A DNA stretch of 23,384 nt from an uncultured Clostridia bacterium (GCA_947588915.1 CANPZA010000009.1:1-23384), one strand, 5' to 3'; shown: positions 8,403-17,210, counted from the stretch's first letter. Notes: a model not told the origin generated them from the letters alone. A program made the numbers and translations.

Positions 8403-9263
8403 ATGGATAAAGAAATAGGTCTATGCTTAGCACGGTCGGTGGGGTAAAAGGAGCAGCACATATAGGAGCTATAAAGGCATTAGAAGAAAATAATATAACA
8501 TTTGAATATATAGGAGGGACATCTTCACGGAAGTATAGTTGCAACTTTATATGCAATGGGATTTAATGCAGATGAAATGTATAGCATATTTAAAAAATAT
8601 TGTAAAAAAATAAAATATGTTGATATTAGCAATATATTTAAATTAATAATAGGATTGATATTCACAGGAACAATCCACATAGATGGATTAAATAGTGGAA
8701 AACAAATAGAAAAATTAATAAATAAAATATCTAAAACAAAGAACATTTATAAAATTTCTGATATTAAAAAGAAATTAGTAATACCAAGTGTAAATTTGTG
8801 TAATGGTAGTGTCCTTTGCTTTACTTCTTGCAGATTAAGAAGTTCATTTTCTGATTATACAAAATTTATAAATGATGTAAATATAGGGGAAGCTGTAAGA
8901 GCAAGTTGTAGCTATCCAGTTATATTTTCTCCTTGCGATTATAATAATGAGAAACTTATAGATGGAGGAATTCGTGAAAATGTGCCATGGAAAGAATTAA
9001 AAGCTATAGGTGCGAAGAAAGTAATTAGTGTAATATTTGACACAGATGTAGAAGGAAATTGTGATAAAAATTTAATTGAAGTTGCAGGTCGTTCTATAAA
9101 TTTATTATGTCATGAACTTTCTAATTATGAAATGGAAGGAGCAGACTATGTAATAAAAATAAAAAGTGAAAAAATAGGTTTACTTGATATGGAAAAAATT
9201 GATGAATTATATGAAATAGGATATAAAGAAATGAAAAAACACATAAATAAAATATTGAATTAA
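8403..9263 (+). CDS. patatin-like phospholipase (RssA/YlbK type), read through three +1 shifts at CGG
   Basis: ATG 8403 is preceded by AGGTGAT. Frame 0 starts MDKEIGLCLA and then meets CGG at 8433; ordinary reading stops at 8445. Skipping the C of CGG at 8433, 8437 and 8528 gives one open frame of 285 residues: the oxyanion-hole motif GGGVKG (11-16), the nucleophile elbow GTSSG (Ser40) and the catalytic Asp in LIDGG (Asp186). The three extra bases add up to one codon, so the second half returns to the starting frame. These are Ser-Asp dyad acyl hydrolases acting on membrane lipids. There is no other lesion in the gene. A standard pipeline would call it a pseudogene or start it at 8556, leaving out both catalytic motifs. 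Confidence 0.8.
8433..8440 (+). other. tandem CGGT CGGT: two consecutive +1 shift sites
   Basis: After GCA the sequence reads CGGTCGGT and then GGG GTA AAA GGA. Only if each CGGT gives one Gly does the patatin motif AGGGVKGAAH appear. After the first shift the second CGG is in frame at 8437-8439. Confidence 0.8.
8528..8531 (+). other. CGGA +1 shift site in the nucleophile elbow
   Basis: After GGG ACA TCT TCA comes CGGA, then AGT ATA GTT GCA. Reading CGGA as Gly completes GTSSGSIVATLYAMG; reading CGG as Arg gives RKYSCNFICNG, which does not fit the family. Confidence 0.8.
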
Positions 9264-9481
9264 CAAAGCTTATTCTTTATACTAAAATTATTAGAAAGAA
9301 TGAGAAAGTAAAACACAAGACCATATATGTCAGAGATTAAAAAATATATAAATAAAATTTTATAGATATAATGAGATTATTGCAAAGAAAAGGAATGAGT
9401 AAAAGGCGAAATTTCAATTTTCGCCTCCTATTTTCTACTTTAATTATTGAGTGATATTAATTATCCTATTTCTTATTTCAT
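9264..9481. other. intergenic region with a possible remnant of the patatin 3' end
   Basis: Between the convergent patatin and AbiEii genes. Around 9322-9366 the plus strand encodes MSEIKKYINKIL followed by TAG, which resembles the patatin C-terminus MKKHINKILN. The terminator at 9404-9426 is listed separately. Nothing else is recognised. Confidence 0.35.
9404..9426. terminator. intrinsic terminator, mainly for the AbiE pair
   Basis: The stem AGGCGAAA / TTTCGCCT (8 bp, 7-nt loop) is followed on the minus strand by TTTTACTC. On the plus strand the T run is poorer (CCTATTTTCT). It lies 56 nt past the AbiEii stop. Confidence 0.7.
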
Positions 9482-10396
9482 TTAGTACCTTTTAGTTTCT
9501 TCAATTGTTATTTTATATTCATCTTTAAAAATATATTTATCTTGCATTAATTTAAAGGCTTTTAAAATGTCATCATTATATTCTGTATTGAAATATCCAA
9601 AATCTTTAATTTGAAGATTTTTATTTACACCGCCTTTTCTATAAATTTCTTCTTCTCTTTTATATGCAACTATTTTTTCAAAATCATTTACATTATTAAA
9701 AAATTCTTGTATTCTTCTGGTTTTAAATAATACAGTTAGATCATATAAATGTTTTGATAAATCCATATACATTTCTTTTTCAAAATATAATTCTGAAGCA
9801 AATAGCTTGTCAATAAAAATCCTTTCTAATTTTTGTATTTTAATTTGAAAAGGTTCTATATCAAATTCTTTAGTTAAAATTTTCCTTTCTTTTTCATTAG
9901 CATCTTTATATAAAATTGGTTCTATTGTATGCAATTCTGTAGGTTCACTAACTGTAAATGATGTAGCTTCAATTTGTATTTCCCCTGCCCTATGTAGCTG
10001 ATTTCCTTCGTTTTCAAAAAATGTATTATATTTATAATAAGCTGTTACACTTTGTTTAACATCTTTTGTTTTTTCTTTTTGCAACTCTAAACCAGGAATT
10101 TTATATCCAAGTGCCGACTTTTTTAATCTAGTTTTATTACTATTGTTAGATTCTTCTTTAATTACTTCAACTGTTAAATCAATATCTTCTGAGAATCTAT
10201 TCATTGTGTCTAATATTTTATATACAGCTGTACCACCTTTAAAATAAGCCTTTAAATAATCTTGATTTTCTGCTAATTCTTTTAATACAGTGCAAACATA
10301 ATAGTCTTTTTCTATTATGTCTGCATCAATATTTATTTTTTTGCTCATATCATTAATAAATTTTTTAAAATCATCTTCTTTTAAATGAAATAGCAT
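9482..10396 (-). CDS. abiEii: AbiEii/AbiGii-family nucleotidyltransferase toxin
   Basis: Encodes 304 residues. ATG 10396 is preceded by AGGAGG with a 7-nt spacer. The polymerase-beta-like nucleotidyltransferase core is visible: YFKGGTAVYK (around 50-59) followed by RFSEDIDLTVEV (67-78) with the paired acidic residues. The length is normal for the family. AbiEii proteins are the toxins of type IV (AbiE) systems; related proteins transfer nucleotides to tRNA acceptor ends, and the systems cause abortive infection or stabilise elements. It follows the antitoxin gene by 11 nt. Plausibly horizontally acquired; it sits as a self-contained unit with its own promoter and terminator. Confidence 0.88.
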   Translation of the reverse strand: MLFHLKEDDFKKFINDMSKKINIDADIIEKDYYVCTVLKELAENQDYLKAYFKGGTAVYKILDTMNRFSEDIDLTVEVIKEESNNSNKTRLKKSALGYKIPGLELQKEKTKDVKQSVTAYYKYNTFFENEGNQLHRAGEIQIEATSFTVSEPTELHTIEPILYKDANEKERKILTKEFDIEPFQIKIQKLERIFIDKLFASELYFEKEMYMDLSKHLYDLTVLFKTRRIQEFFNNVNDFEKIVAYKREEEIYRKGGVNKNLQIKDFGYFNTEYNDDILKAFKLMQDKYIFKDEYKITIEETKRY

Positions 10397-10407
10397 TATC
10401 TATCCTC

Positions 10408-11052
10408 CTATTTTGCTAAAACGAGTAATTTATCCAAAACTTTTTTACTATTTGTTTCTCTTATATATTTTATAATTTTTTCAAAATCTAATTTGTATTT
10501 TTCAATAATTTCATATAAGATTTCATTTGCATTTTCAGCTTCAATATAAATATTATCTTTATTTTCTAGAATATCAATAAATTGTAAATATCGATAGTTT
10601 TCATTTGTTATTTCTATTTTAGGTTTTTTTATATAAGTTCTTAATTTTTCATCATATTGTTTATGATATTTGCATTCATTTGTAACTATATCTGTTACAT
10701 TTGGCACTAAAGTTGTTAAACCAATCATATTAAATAATTTTGCCCCTATTATATACCCTTTTATATTCCCCTCTCGATCTTCTAAATATTTCATTTTTCT
10801 TAATTTGTTTGTATCTAACCCCATCTCTCCGAATATTGTATATACAGGTTTGTAATATACACCTTTATACTCTGCTTTAATAATTCCTTCGTTTTTAAAT
10901 CTATTTAAAATAACATTTATATTTTTAAAAATACTTTCATCTTCTTTATTTTCGCATTTTTCTAGTACATATTTTTTTATATCTTCTATAAATATAGGTT
11001 CATCTTCAGGATATTGTTCTATATAATCTAAAACAGTTTTACAAATATTCAT
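10408..11052 (-). CDS. abiEi: AbiEi-family antitoxin/repressor (DUF6088-like)
   Basis: Encodes 214 residues. ATG 11052 is preceded by AAGGTGA. The N-terminal 65 residues look like a winged helix (FIEDIKKYV ... NVILNRFKNEGIIKAEYKGVYYK), and the segment YIIGAKLFNMIGLTTLVPNVTDIVTN is characteristic of the AbiEi/DUF6088 group. Family members bind their own promoter and neutralise the toxin encoded next door. The gene order (antitoxin first, 11 nt apart) is the usual one. Confidence 0.8.
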   Translation of the reverse strand: MNICKTVLDYIEQYPEDEPIFIEDIKKYVLEKCENKEDESIFKNINVILNRFKNEGIIKAEYKGVYYKPVYTIFGEMGLDTNKLRKMKYLEDREGNIKGYIIGAKLFNMIGLTTLVPNVTDIVTNECKYHKQYDEKLRTYIKKPKIEITNENYRYLQFIDILENKDNIYIEAENANEILYEIIEKYKLDFEKIIKYIRETNSKKVLDKLLVLAK

Positions 11053-11114
11053 ATTTTCACCTTCTTTGTTATTATTTTGTATTAATTATTATATAATATT
11101 TACTTTATAATAAC

Positions 11115-11143
11115 ATTATATTCTTTTTTTTAGAATTTGTCAA
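11115..11143 (-). promoter_or_regulatory. consensus sigma-A promoter of the abiE operon
   Basis: On the minus strand TTGACA (11138-11143), exactly 17 nt, and TATAAT (11115-11120). The leader to ATG 11052 would be about 56 nt, room for an AbiEi operator. Confidence 0.85.
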
Positions 11144-11171
11144 TTTCTATTAATTAGTATCATAAAATTTT

Positions 11172-11211
11172 GACCTAATTATTCAAATAGTATTATTTAA
11201 ATAATTAGGTC
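11172..11211. terminator. strong hairpin, probable terminator
   Basis: GACCTAATTATT (11172-11183) pairs perfectly with AATAATTAGGTC (11200-11211); the 16-nt loop can pair further (AAATA/TATTT). On the plus strand CTGCTTTTTT follows, a good terminator tail although no plus-strand gene precedes it. On the minus strand, downstream of the activase gene, the tail is only AAAATTTTA. Confidence 0.55.
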
Positions 11212-11231
11212 TGCTTTTTTATTTATTGTAT

Positions 11232-11402
11232 TTACAAAACGGATTTTATAAAATTTTTCAATTTATAAGAACCAATAACATTAACTTTATCAATATAGCT
11301 TTATAAATGTTTTTTTACTTTTGCTTTAGCTATATCATCATTTGAAATGAAAACTAACTTTGCTATATTTTGAAGTAATGGGGTTTTGTAGATATACAAA
11401 AA
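11232..11402 (-). pseudogene. possible decayed coding remnant downstream of the activase gene
   Basis: In the same frame as the activase gene and directly after its TAA, the minus strand encodes 33 codons including TPLLQNIAKLVFISNDDIAK, then one TAA (11301-11303), then 22 more codons (VNVIGSYKLKNF) to a stop at 11232. The composition looks protein-like. No start or ribosome site is seen. It may be a gene fragment or chance; family not recognised. Confidence 0.3.
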
Positions 11403-14400
11403 TTATATATTCTTATTTATAGCTTCTTCTTTAATTTCTTCATTAGCATTTTCATTTTCTAAGGCTTTAGCTCTTTTTTGTTTAACTTTTAAATTATCTT
11501 TAGCAACAGTCATCAATAATTTAATTCTATTAGTTTGATTTGCTTGGCTAGCACCAGGATCATAATCAACTGGAGAAATATTAGCTTCAGGGAATTTCTC
11601 ACGAATAGTCTTAATAACTCCTTTTCCAACAACATGATTTGGAAGGCAAGCAAATGGTTGAACACAAATTATATTTGGAATATCATTTTCAATATATTCA
11701 ATCATTTCAGCTGTTAAAAACCATCCTTCACCAGTTTGATTTCCAATAGACAATACATCTTTAACCTTATCTTCTAGATGCCAAATGTCACAAGGTTGTA
11801 AATAACCCTTTTTAGAATTTGCTAAAGCAATTTTTGTGTCTTTTTCTAATATATCAATAATTTTAATCGCAGCCTTACTTATCTTACTAGATGTCTTATT
11901 TGTGTTTAATAAGTTATTAAAAGTTATTTTATGTGTTGCCATGAACTTAACAAATCCCATAAAGTCAGGTAAGATGACTTCAGCTCCTTCTTTTTCTAAA
12001 ATATCTGCTACGAAATTATTTCCAAAAGGATGATATTTAATTAATACTTCGCCAACAATACCAACTTTTGGTTTAGGGTTTGACATATCAAGTTCAATTT
12101 TTTCAAAATCATTTACTATGTCATAAATACTCTGCTTAAATTGTTTATTGCTAGAGTGTTCTAATAACTTTTTACATTTTTCCATCCAAGTCCTAAATAA
12201 TTTTTCAGTCTCTCCCTTATTTACTTCATAAGCACGGTTTTTAGTAAGCATTTTTTGAAGTAAATCTCCATATACAACAGTTTTCATTAATTTATCTAGT
12301 AAAGGTACTGTTATTTTAAATCCTGGCATTTTTTCCATACCAACAAAATTTAATGAAATTACAGGTACATTTGCAAATCCAGCATCTTTTAGAGCTTTAC
12401 GGATAAAACCTATATAATTTGTTGCTCTACAGCCTCCACCAGTTTGAGTCATAATTAAAGCTGTTTTATTAATATCATATTTTCCAGATTGAAGAGCTTC
12501 AATCATTTGCCCTGTAACCAATATTGATGGATAACATGCATCATTATTAACATATTTTAATCCTGTTTCAACAGTCTTTTGAGTACAGTTTTTAAGTAAT
12601 TCTACTTTATAACCTGTAGATCTTACGGCAGTTTCTAATAATTCAAAATGAATAGGTGCCATTTGAGGGAATAAAATAGTATAATCTTTTCTCATATCTT
12701 TAGTAAAAATTTTCTTTTTAACTCCATAATCTCCATCTAATTTTTCTATCATTTTTTCTTGCTCTCGTTTATTCATACTTGCTATAAGTGAACGAATACG
12801 TATTCTGACAGCTCCTAAGTTATTTACTTCATCTATTTTTATTAATGTATACATTTTGCCAAAGCTAGATAATATTTCTTCTACTTGATCTGTGGTTACA
12901 GCATCAACTCCACAACCAAATGAATTTAATTGTACTAACTCTAAACAATCATGCTTTCCAACAAAATCTGCAGCTGCATAAAGTCTTGCATGAAATACCC
13001 ATTGGTCAACAACACGAATAGGACGTTTTGCTTCTGTTTTATCAGAAATGCTATCTTCAGTTAAAACAGCTAAACCTAAAGAAGTTATTAGAGTATCAAT
13101 CCCATGATTAATTTCAGGATCTACATGATAAGGGCGACCTGCTAAAACAATACCTTTTAAATGATTTTCTTCTAGATATCTTACAGTTTCAGTTCCTTTA
13201 TCTTGGATATCTTTTTTACATTTTTTATATTCATCTTCTGCTTTTTGTGCAGCTTCTAATAATTCTGCCTTAGTAAAATTATATTCTTTAAATTCATCTA
13301 ATTCTAAAACTTTTTTAACCAAATTCTTTTTATCAAAAGGTAAGAAAGGATTAATAAATTTAATATCATCACTTTTTAAACCTTCAATATTGTTTTTAAG
13401 AACTTCAGAATATGAAATAACAATAGGACAATTATAGTGATTATCTGCCTTTTCATATTCCTTTCTAGAATATGGCATACAAGGGTAAAAAATAGTTTTA
13501 ATACCTTGTTCTAATAGACTTTCGATATGCCCATGAGAAAGTTTTGCGGGATAGCAAACAGATTCAGATGGCATAGATTCCATTCCTTTTTCATAAGTTT
13601 TTCTAGTACTTTTCTCAGAAAGAATAACTCTAAATCCTAATGTAGTTAAAAAAGTAAACCAGAATGGATAATCTTCATACATATTTAAAACTCTAGGGAT
13701 ACCAATAGTTCCTCTTGTAGCAAATTGCTCATCTAAAGGTTTATAATCAAATAATCTTTCATATTTATATTGAACTAAATTTGGTAACTTTTTAGATTTT
13801 GTAATAACCCCACTTCCTTTTTCACAACGATTACCAGATACATGTATCTGACCATTGCTAAATTTATTAATAGTTAACTTACAGTGGTTTTCACAATTAT
13901 TACAACGAGTATGTGTTACCTTAATTTCTAATTTATCTAATTCATCAAGTTTTAAAATTGTACTTCTGTATTCCATATCTAAATTTGACTCATATTGTTC
14001 TTTAGACAATAAAGCCATCCCATAAGCTCCCATAAGACCTGCAATATCTGGCCTTATAACATTTTTTCCAACAATTAATTCAAAAGCTCTAAGTACAGCA
14101 TCATTATAAAAAGTTCCTCCTTGTACAACAATGTGATTTCCAAGAGTTTCTACATCTCTTACTTTCATAACTTTTTGAATTGCATTTTTAATAACTGAGT
14201 AAGAAAGACCACTTGAAATATCTCCAACTGAATAACCTTCTTTTTGAGCTTGTTTAATTTTTGAATTCATAAAAACAGTACATCTAGAACCTAAATCAAC
14301 AGGAGTTTTACTTTTTATTGCTTCTTTAACAAATTCAGAAATTTCTAGATTTAAACTTTTAGCAAATGTTTCAATAAAAGATCCACAACCTGAAGAACAA

Positions 14401-15734
14401 GCTTCATTTAGCATAATATTATTTATAGCACCATCTTTCATTTTTATGTATTTCATATCTTGCCCACCTATGTCAACAATACTTGTAACATCAGGTTCAA
14501 AAGTTTTGGCAGCTGTATAATGAGCGATAGTTTCTATTTCATTTAAATCTACATTTAAAGCAGTTTGAATTAACTTTTCTCCATAACCTGTTACACCACT
14601 ATATCTTAAAATAGCTTTTGATGGTAAAACAGAATATAGTTGTTTTAACATATTCATAACACTTTTTAAAGGATTACCTTCATTGCTTCCATAAAGTGAA
14701 TATAATAATCTACCATCTTTATCAATTAAAACTAATTTTGTTGTTGTAGAACCTGCATCAATACCAAGATAACAATCACCTTCATAATTATCAAGAGGAG
14801 CTTTTTCAACAGTTGCTTTTTCATGTCTTTGTTTAAATATTTTATATTCTTCATCATCTTTAAATAAAGGAGACAAAGGTTGAGTTGTATTATCATGAGA
14901 ATTTTTTAAAGCTTCTATCTTTTTCTCTAATTCATTTGGAGTAATAATATCTGAATTAATAGAATCTAAGGCAGCTCCTTTAGCAACTAAAAGATGAGCT
15001 TCATCTGGGCTAATTACTTCATCATCTTTTAAATTAAGAGTTTCAATAAACCTTGTTCTTAGTTCAGATAAATAATTTAAAGGACCTCCCAAGAAAGCAA
15101 CATTTCCTCTAATTGGTCTTCCGCATGCTAAGCCACTAATTGTTTGATTAACAACAGCTTGGAAAATAGATGCAGCAATATCTTCTTTTGCAGCACCTTC
15201 ATTTATTAAAGGTTGAATATCAGTTTTTGCAAAAACACCACAACGAGAAGCAATAGGATAAATTGTAGAATATCCTTTTGCTAATTCATTTAAACCATTT
15301 GTATCTGTATGTAATAATGATGCCATTTGATCTAAAAATGCACCAGTACCACCTGCACAAGTACCATTCATACGTTGCTCAATAGACTGATCAAAATAAA
15401 TTATTTTAGCATCCTCTCCACCAAGTTCAATAACGACATCAGTTTTAGGTATGTATTTTTCAACAGCACGTTTACATGAAACCACTTCTTGAATAAAGTT
15501 AACACCTAAAAACTTAGCAGCAGACATTGCTCCAGAACCAGTAAGTGCTAAGGTAAAAGAATTTAAAGGAAACTTAGATAACAAGTCTTCTAGCACATTA
15601 CAAACAGTATTTTTTGTATCTGAAAAGTGTCTTTTGTAATCTTTATATATAGTATTTTTAAATTCATCCATAACGATAATCTTTACAGTAGTTGAACCAA
15701 CATCTAACCCAACATGTAAAACATCATTCATCAT
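11403..15734 (-). CDS. acyl-CoA dehydratase activase-related protein (double BcrA/BadF ATPase + DUF2229)
   Basis: Encodes 1,443 residues, usual for this large clostridial family. ATG 15734 (a second ATG follows at once) is preceded by AGGAAGGAAG. Two ASKHA-type ATPase domains lie in tandem: residues 7-260 begin GLDVGSTTVK and residues 322-575 begin GIDAGSTTTK. Each has a phosphate motif (LGGEDAK, IGGQDMK) and two cysteines 39 residues apart (C126/C165; C446/C485), the spacing of the [4Fe-4S] ligands in HgdC, the activator of 2-hydroxyglutaryl-CoA dehydratase. A cysteine cluster CNNCENHC (611-618) plus C637 precedes a DUF2229 region (from about 655), then a part resembling dehydratase subunits. 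HgdC-type proteins inject an electron with ATP hydrolysis; the role of the fused form is unknown. No dehydratase subunit genes are adjacent. Confidence 0.88.
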   Translation of the reverse strand: MMNDVLHVGLDVGSTTVKIIVMDEFKNTIYKDYKRHFSDTKNTVCNVLEDLLSKFPLNSFTLALTGSGAMSAAKFLGVNFIQEVVSCKRAVEKYIPKTDVVIELGGEDAKIIYFDQSIEQRMNGTCAGGTGAFLDQMASLLHTDTNGLNELAKGYSTIYPIASRCGVFAKTDIQPLINEGAAKEDIAASIFQAVVNQTISGLACGRPIRGNVAFLGGPLNYLSELRTRFIETLNLKDDEVISPDEAHLLVAKGAALDSINSDIITPNELEKKIEALKNSHDNTTQPLSPLFKDDEEYKIFKQRHEKATVEKAPLDNYEGDCYLGIDAGSTTTKLVLIDKDGRLLYSLYGSNEGNPLKSVMNMLKQLYSVLPSKAILRYSGVTGYGEKLIQTALNVDLNEIETIAHYTAAKTFEPDVTSIVDIGGQDMKYIKMKDGAINNIMLNEACSSGCGSFIETFAKSLNLEISEFVKEAIKSKTPVDLGSRCTVFMNSKIKQAQKEGYSVGDISSGLSYSVIKNAIQKVMKVRDVETLGNHIVVQGGTFYNDAVLRAFELIVGKNVIRPDIAGLMGAYGMALLSKEQYESNLDMEYRSTILKLDELDKLEIKVTHTRCNNCENHCKLTINKFSNGQIHVSGNRCEKGSGVITKSKKLPNLVQYKYERLFDYKPLDEQFATRGTIGIPRVLNMYEDYPFWFTFLTTLGFRVILSEKSTRKTYEKGMESMPSESVCYPAKLSHGHIESLLEQGIKTIFYPCMPYSRKEYEKADNHYNCPIVISYSEVLKNNIEGLKSDDIKFINPFLPFDKKNLVKKVLELDEFKEYNFTKAELLEAAQKAEDEYKKCKKDIQDKGTETVRYLEENHLKGIVLAGRPYHVDPEINHGIDTLITSLGLAVLTEDSISDKTEAKRPIRVVDQWVFHARLYAAADFVGKHDCLELVQLNSFGCGVDAVTTDQVEEILSSFGKMYTLIKIDEVNNLGAVRIRIRSLIASMNKREQEKMIEKLDGDYGVKKKIFTKDMRKDYTILFPQMAPIHFELLETAVRSTGYKVELLKNCTQKTVETGLKYVNNDACYPSILVTGQMIEALQSGKYDINKTALIMTQTGGGCRATNYIGFIRKALKDAGFANVPVISLNFVGMEKMPGFKITVPLLDKLMKTVVYGDLLQKMLTKNRAYEVNKGETEKLFRTWMEKCKKLLEHSSNKQFKQSIYDIVNDFEKIELDMSNPKPKVGIVGEVLIKYHPFGNNFVADILEKEGAEVILPDFMGFVKFMATHKITFNNLLNTNKTSSKISKAAIKIIDILEKDTKIALANSKKGYLQPCDIWHLEDKVKDVLSIGNQTGEGWFLTAEMIEYIENDIPNIICVQPFACLPNHVVGKGVIKTIREKFPEANISPVDYDPGASQANQTNRIKLLMTVAKDNLKVKQKRAKALENENANEEIKEEAINKNI

Positions 15735-15779
15735 AAAAACTTCCTTCCTGTTACAAAATAAATCTATTCAACTACCCTA

Positions 15780-15808
15780 ATTTTATACGGAAAAAAGGAT
15801 TTTGTCAA
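15780..15808 (-). promoter_or_regulatory. sigma-A promoter of the activase gene
   Basis: On the minus strand TTGACA (15803-15808), a 17-nt spacer and TAAAAT (15780-15785). The leader to ATG 15734 would be about 40 nt. Confidence 0.75.
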
Positions 15809-15928
15809 ATGGAAATAATTAGTAGATATACTTCTATAGAGGTTTATTTTAAGATTAAATAAAAATAGTTCTAAAAAGGACAAACAACTAATAAATATTA
15901 AATAAAATAAAAAATGAGGAGGAATCAT

Positions 15929-16468
15929 ATGAAAAATAAGAGAATAGGTTTAATATTTTTTATAATTTTAGTTATTATATTAATAGGTGGTTATTTATTA
16001 ATAAAATATTTTAAAAATAATACAAAAGAGATTGAAAGTGAATATGTACCACAAGAAGAAATAGCAGAAGAACAAGTAAGGCAAACTATAGTAAGTTTAT
16101 ATTTTCCATTAAAAGAAAATGATGAGATAAGTCCAGAAGCTAGATTAATTGATATAAAAGAAATAATTAATAATCCTTATGAAAAACTAATTGAATTATT
16201 AATCGAAGGACCTAAAAATGATAAGAATAAGAAAATAATTCCAGAGAATACAAAACTTAATAAAAATTATTTAGAAGGGGATTGTGTAGTATTAGATTTT
16301 TCAAATGAATTTCTAAATTATTCTAAAGAAAATGAAAAGGACAAAAAGAATTTAATAAATTGTATAGTAAACACCTTGACAGAATTAACAGAAGTGAATA
16401 AAATAAAGATATTAATTAATGGCGAAGAAAATGAAGAATTTAAAGAAATTTATGAAAGAGAAAAATAA
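15929..16468 (+). CDS. GerMN-domain membrane-anchored protein
   Basis: Encodes 179 residues. The frame has an earlier ATG at 15914, but the AGGAGG ribosome site lies inside that extension (it would read MRRNH) and is correctly spaced for the ATG at 15929, so the latter is chosen. Residues about 5-27 are a membrane anchor or signal; no lipobox cysteine is seen. Residues about 55-170 match the GerMN domain (VSLYFPLKENDEI, LIELLIEGPKN, VVLDFSNEFL, IVNTLTELTEVNKIKILING). The domain occurs in GerM, needed for spore germination and septal peptidoglycan formation, and in other envelope proteins. It is followed 33 nt later by the phosphatase gene and is probably cotranscribed. Confidence 0.8.
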   Translation: MKNKRIGLIFFIILVIILIGGYLLIKYFKNNTKEIESEYVPQEEIAEEQVRQTIVSLYFPLKENDEISPEARLIDIKEIINNPYEKLIELLIEGPKNDKNKKIIPENTKLNKNYLEGDCVVLDFSNEFLNYSKENEKDKKNLINCIVNTLTELTEVNKIKILINGEENEEFKEIYEREK

Positions 16469-16501
16469 ATATAAAAATAAATAATATGAAGGAGAGTTTA
16501 T

Positions 16502-17035
16502 ATGGAAAAAATAAAAGTTGCATTTTTGGATAGAGATGGAACGATTTCAAAAGAATATGATGAAAAAGGATGGATTAAAAGAACAGAACCTGAATTATTA
16601 GAAGGAACAATAGAAGCTTTAAAAATATTAAGAAAAAACAATTATGAAATTATTATTATAACAAATCAAGGATTAATAAATCAAGGAATTATAAAAGAAA
16701 ATGAATATGAATTATTTACTAAAAATTTATTAGAAGAATTAAAAATAAATGGTATAGATGTGTTAGATATCTTTATGTGTCCACATACAGAAAAGGAAAA
16801 TTGCAATTGTAGAAAGCCAAAACCAGGAATGATTTTAAGTGCATTAAAAAAATATAACATAGATATGGATAAATCTTTTATGGCAGGAGATACATTCAGA
16901 GATGAGGGTATAGCAGAATATTTTAAATTATTATTTTTTGGAGTTAATTATAAACCAAAGAATTTAAAAAATATACAAATAAAAAATCTAATGGGTATAA
17001 TTAAATATTTAAAAGAAAATAAAAAAATAAAATAA
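16502..17035 (+). CDS. HAD-IIIA phosphatase of the GmhB/HisB-N type
   Basis: Encodes 177 residues from an ATG preceded by AAGGAG. HAD motifs are complete: FLDRDGT with Asp10/Asp12, ITNQ (53-56), the Lys of CRKPKPGM and AGDTFRDEG (128-136). A zinc-binding loop with C93, H95, C101 and C103 (CPHTEKENCNC) is the hallmark of the D-glycero-D-manno-heptose-1,7-bisphosphate phosphatase and histidinol-phosphate phosphatase group. Substrate cannot be decided from sequence: no heptose or histidine genes are nearby. Confidence 0.85.
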   Translation: MEKIKVAFLDRDGTISKEYDEKGWIKRTEPELLEGTIEALKILRKNNYEIIIITNQGLINQGIIKENEYELFTKNLLEELKINGIDVLDIFMCPHTEKENCNCRKPKPGMILSALKKYNIDMDKSFMAGDTFRDEGIAEYFKLLFFGVNYKPKNLKNIQIKNLMGIIKYLKENKKIK

Positions 17036-17036
17036 A

Positions 17037-17210
17037 TTATTTTTTCATAATTTTATATAATTTAAAATATTTAAAATAATGTTGAAAATTATTTAAAAAA
17101 TGTTCAACATCATATAAAGAATTTATAGCATTTTTTTTATATAAATTAAATTTTTTATGAGGGGAAATCTTTTCTCCTCTATTATTTTCACCTAAAATAT
17201 ATTTCTCCAT
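17037..17210 (-). CDS. hypothetical 57-residue basic protein
   Basis: On the minus strand an ATG (17210) lies 5 nt after AGGAGA and opens 57 codons to a TAA one base beyond the convergent phosphatase stop. The protein begins MEKYILGENN and ends FKYFKLYKIMKK; it is basic and aromatic-rich, without a membrane segment. Against: it is short, and part of it (17080-17110) forms an 8-bp hairpin ATGTTGAA/TTCAACAT. No family recognised. Confidence 0.45.
   Translation of the reverse strand: MEKYILGENNRGEKISPHKKFNLYKKNAINSLYDVEHFLNNFQHYFKYFKLYKIMKK

Noticed and set aside
17079..17110. Terminator at the ATGTTGAA/TTCAACAT hairpin
   Set aside because: The stem is weak, the loop is 16 nt and no T run follows on either strand; it also lies inside the possible 57-residue ORF.
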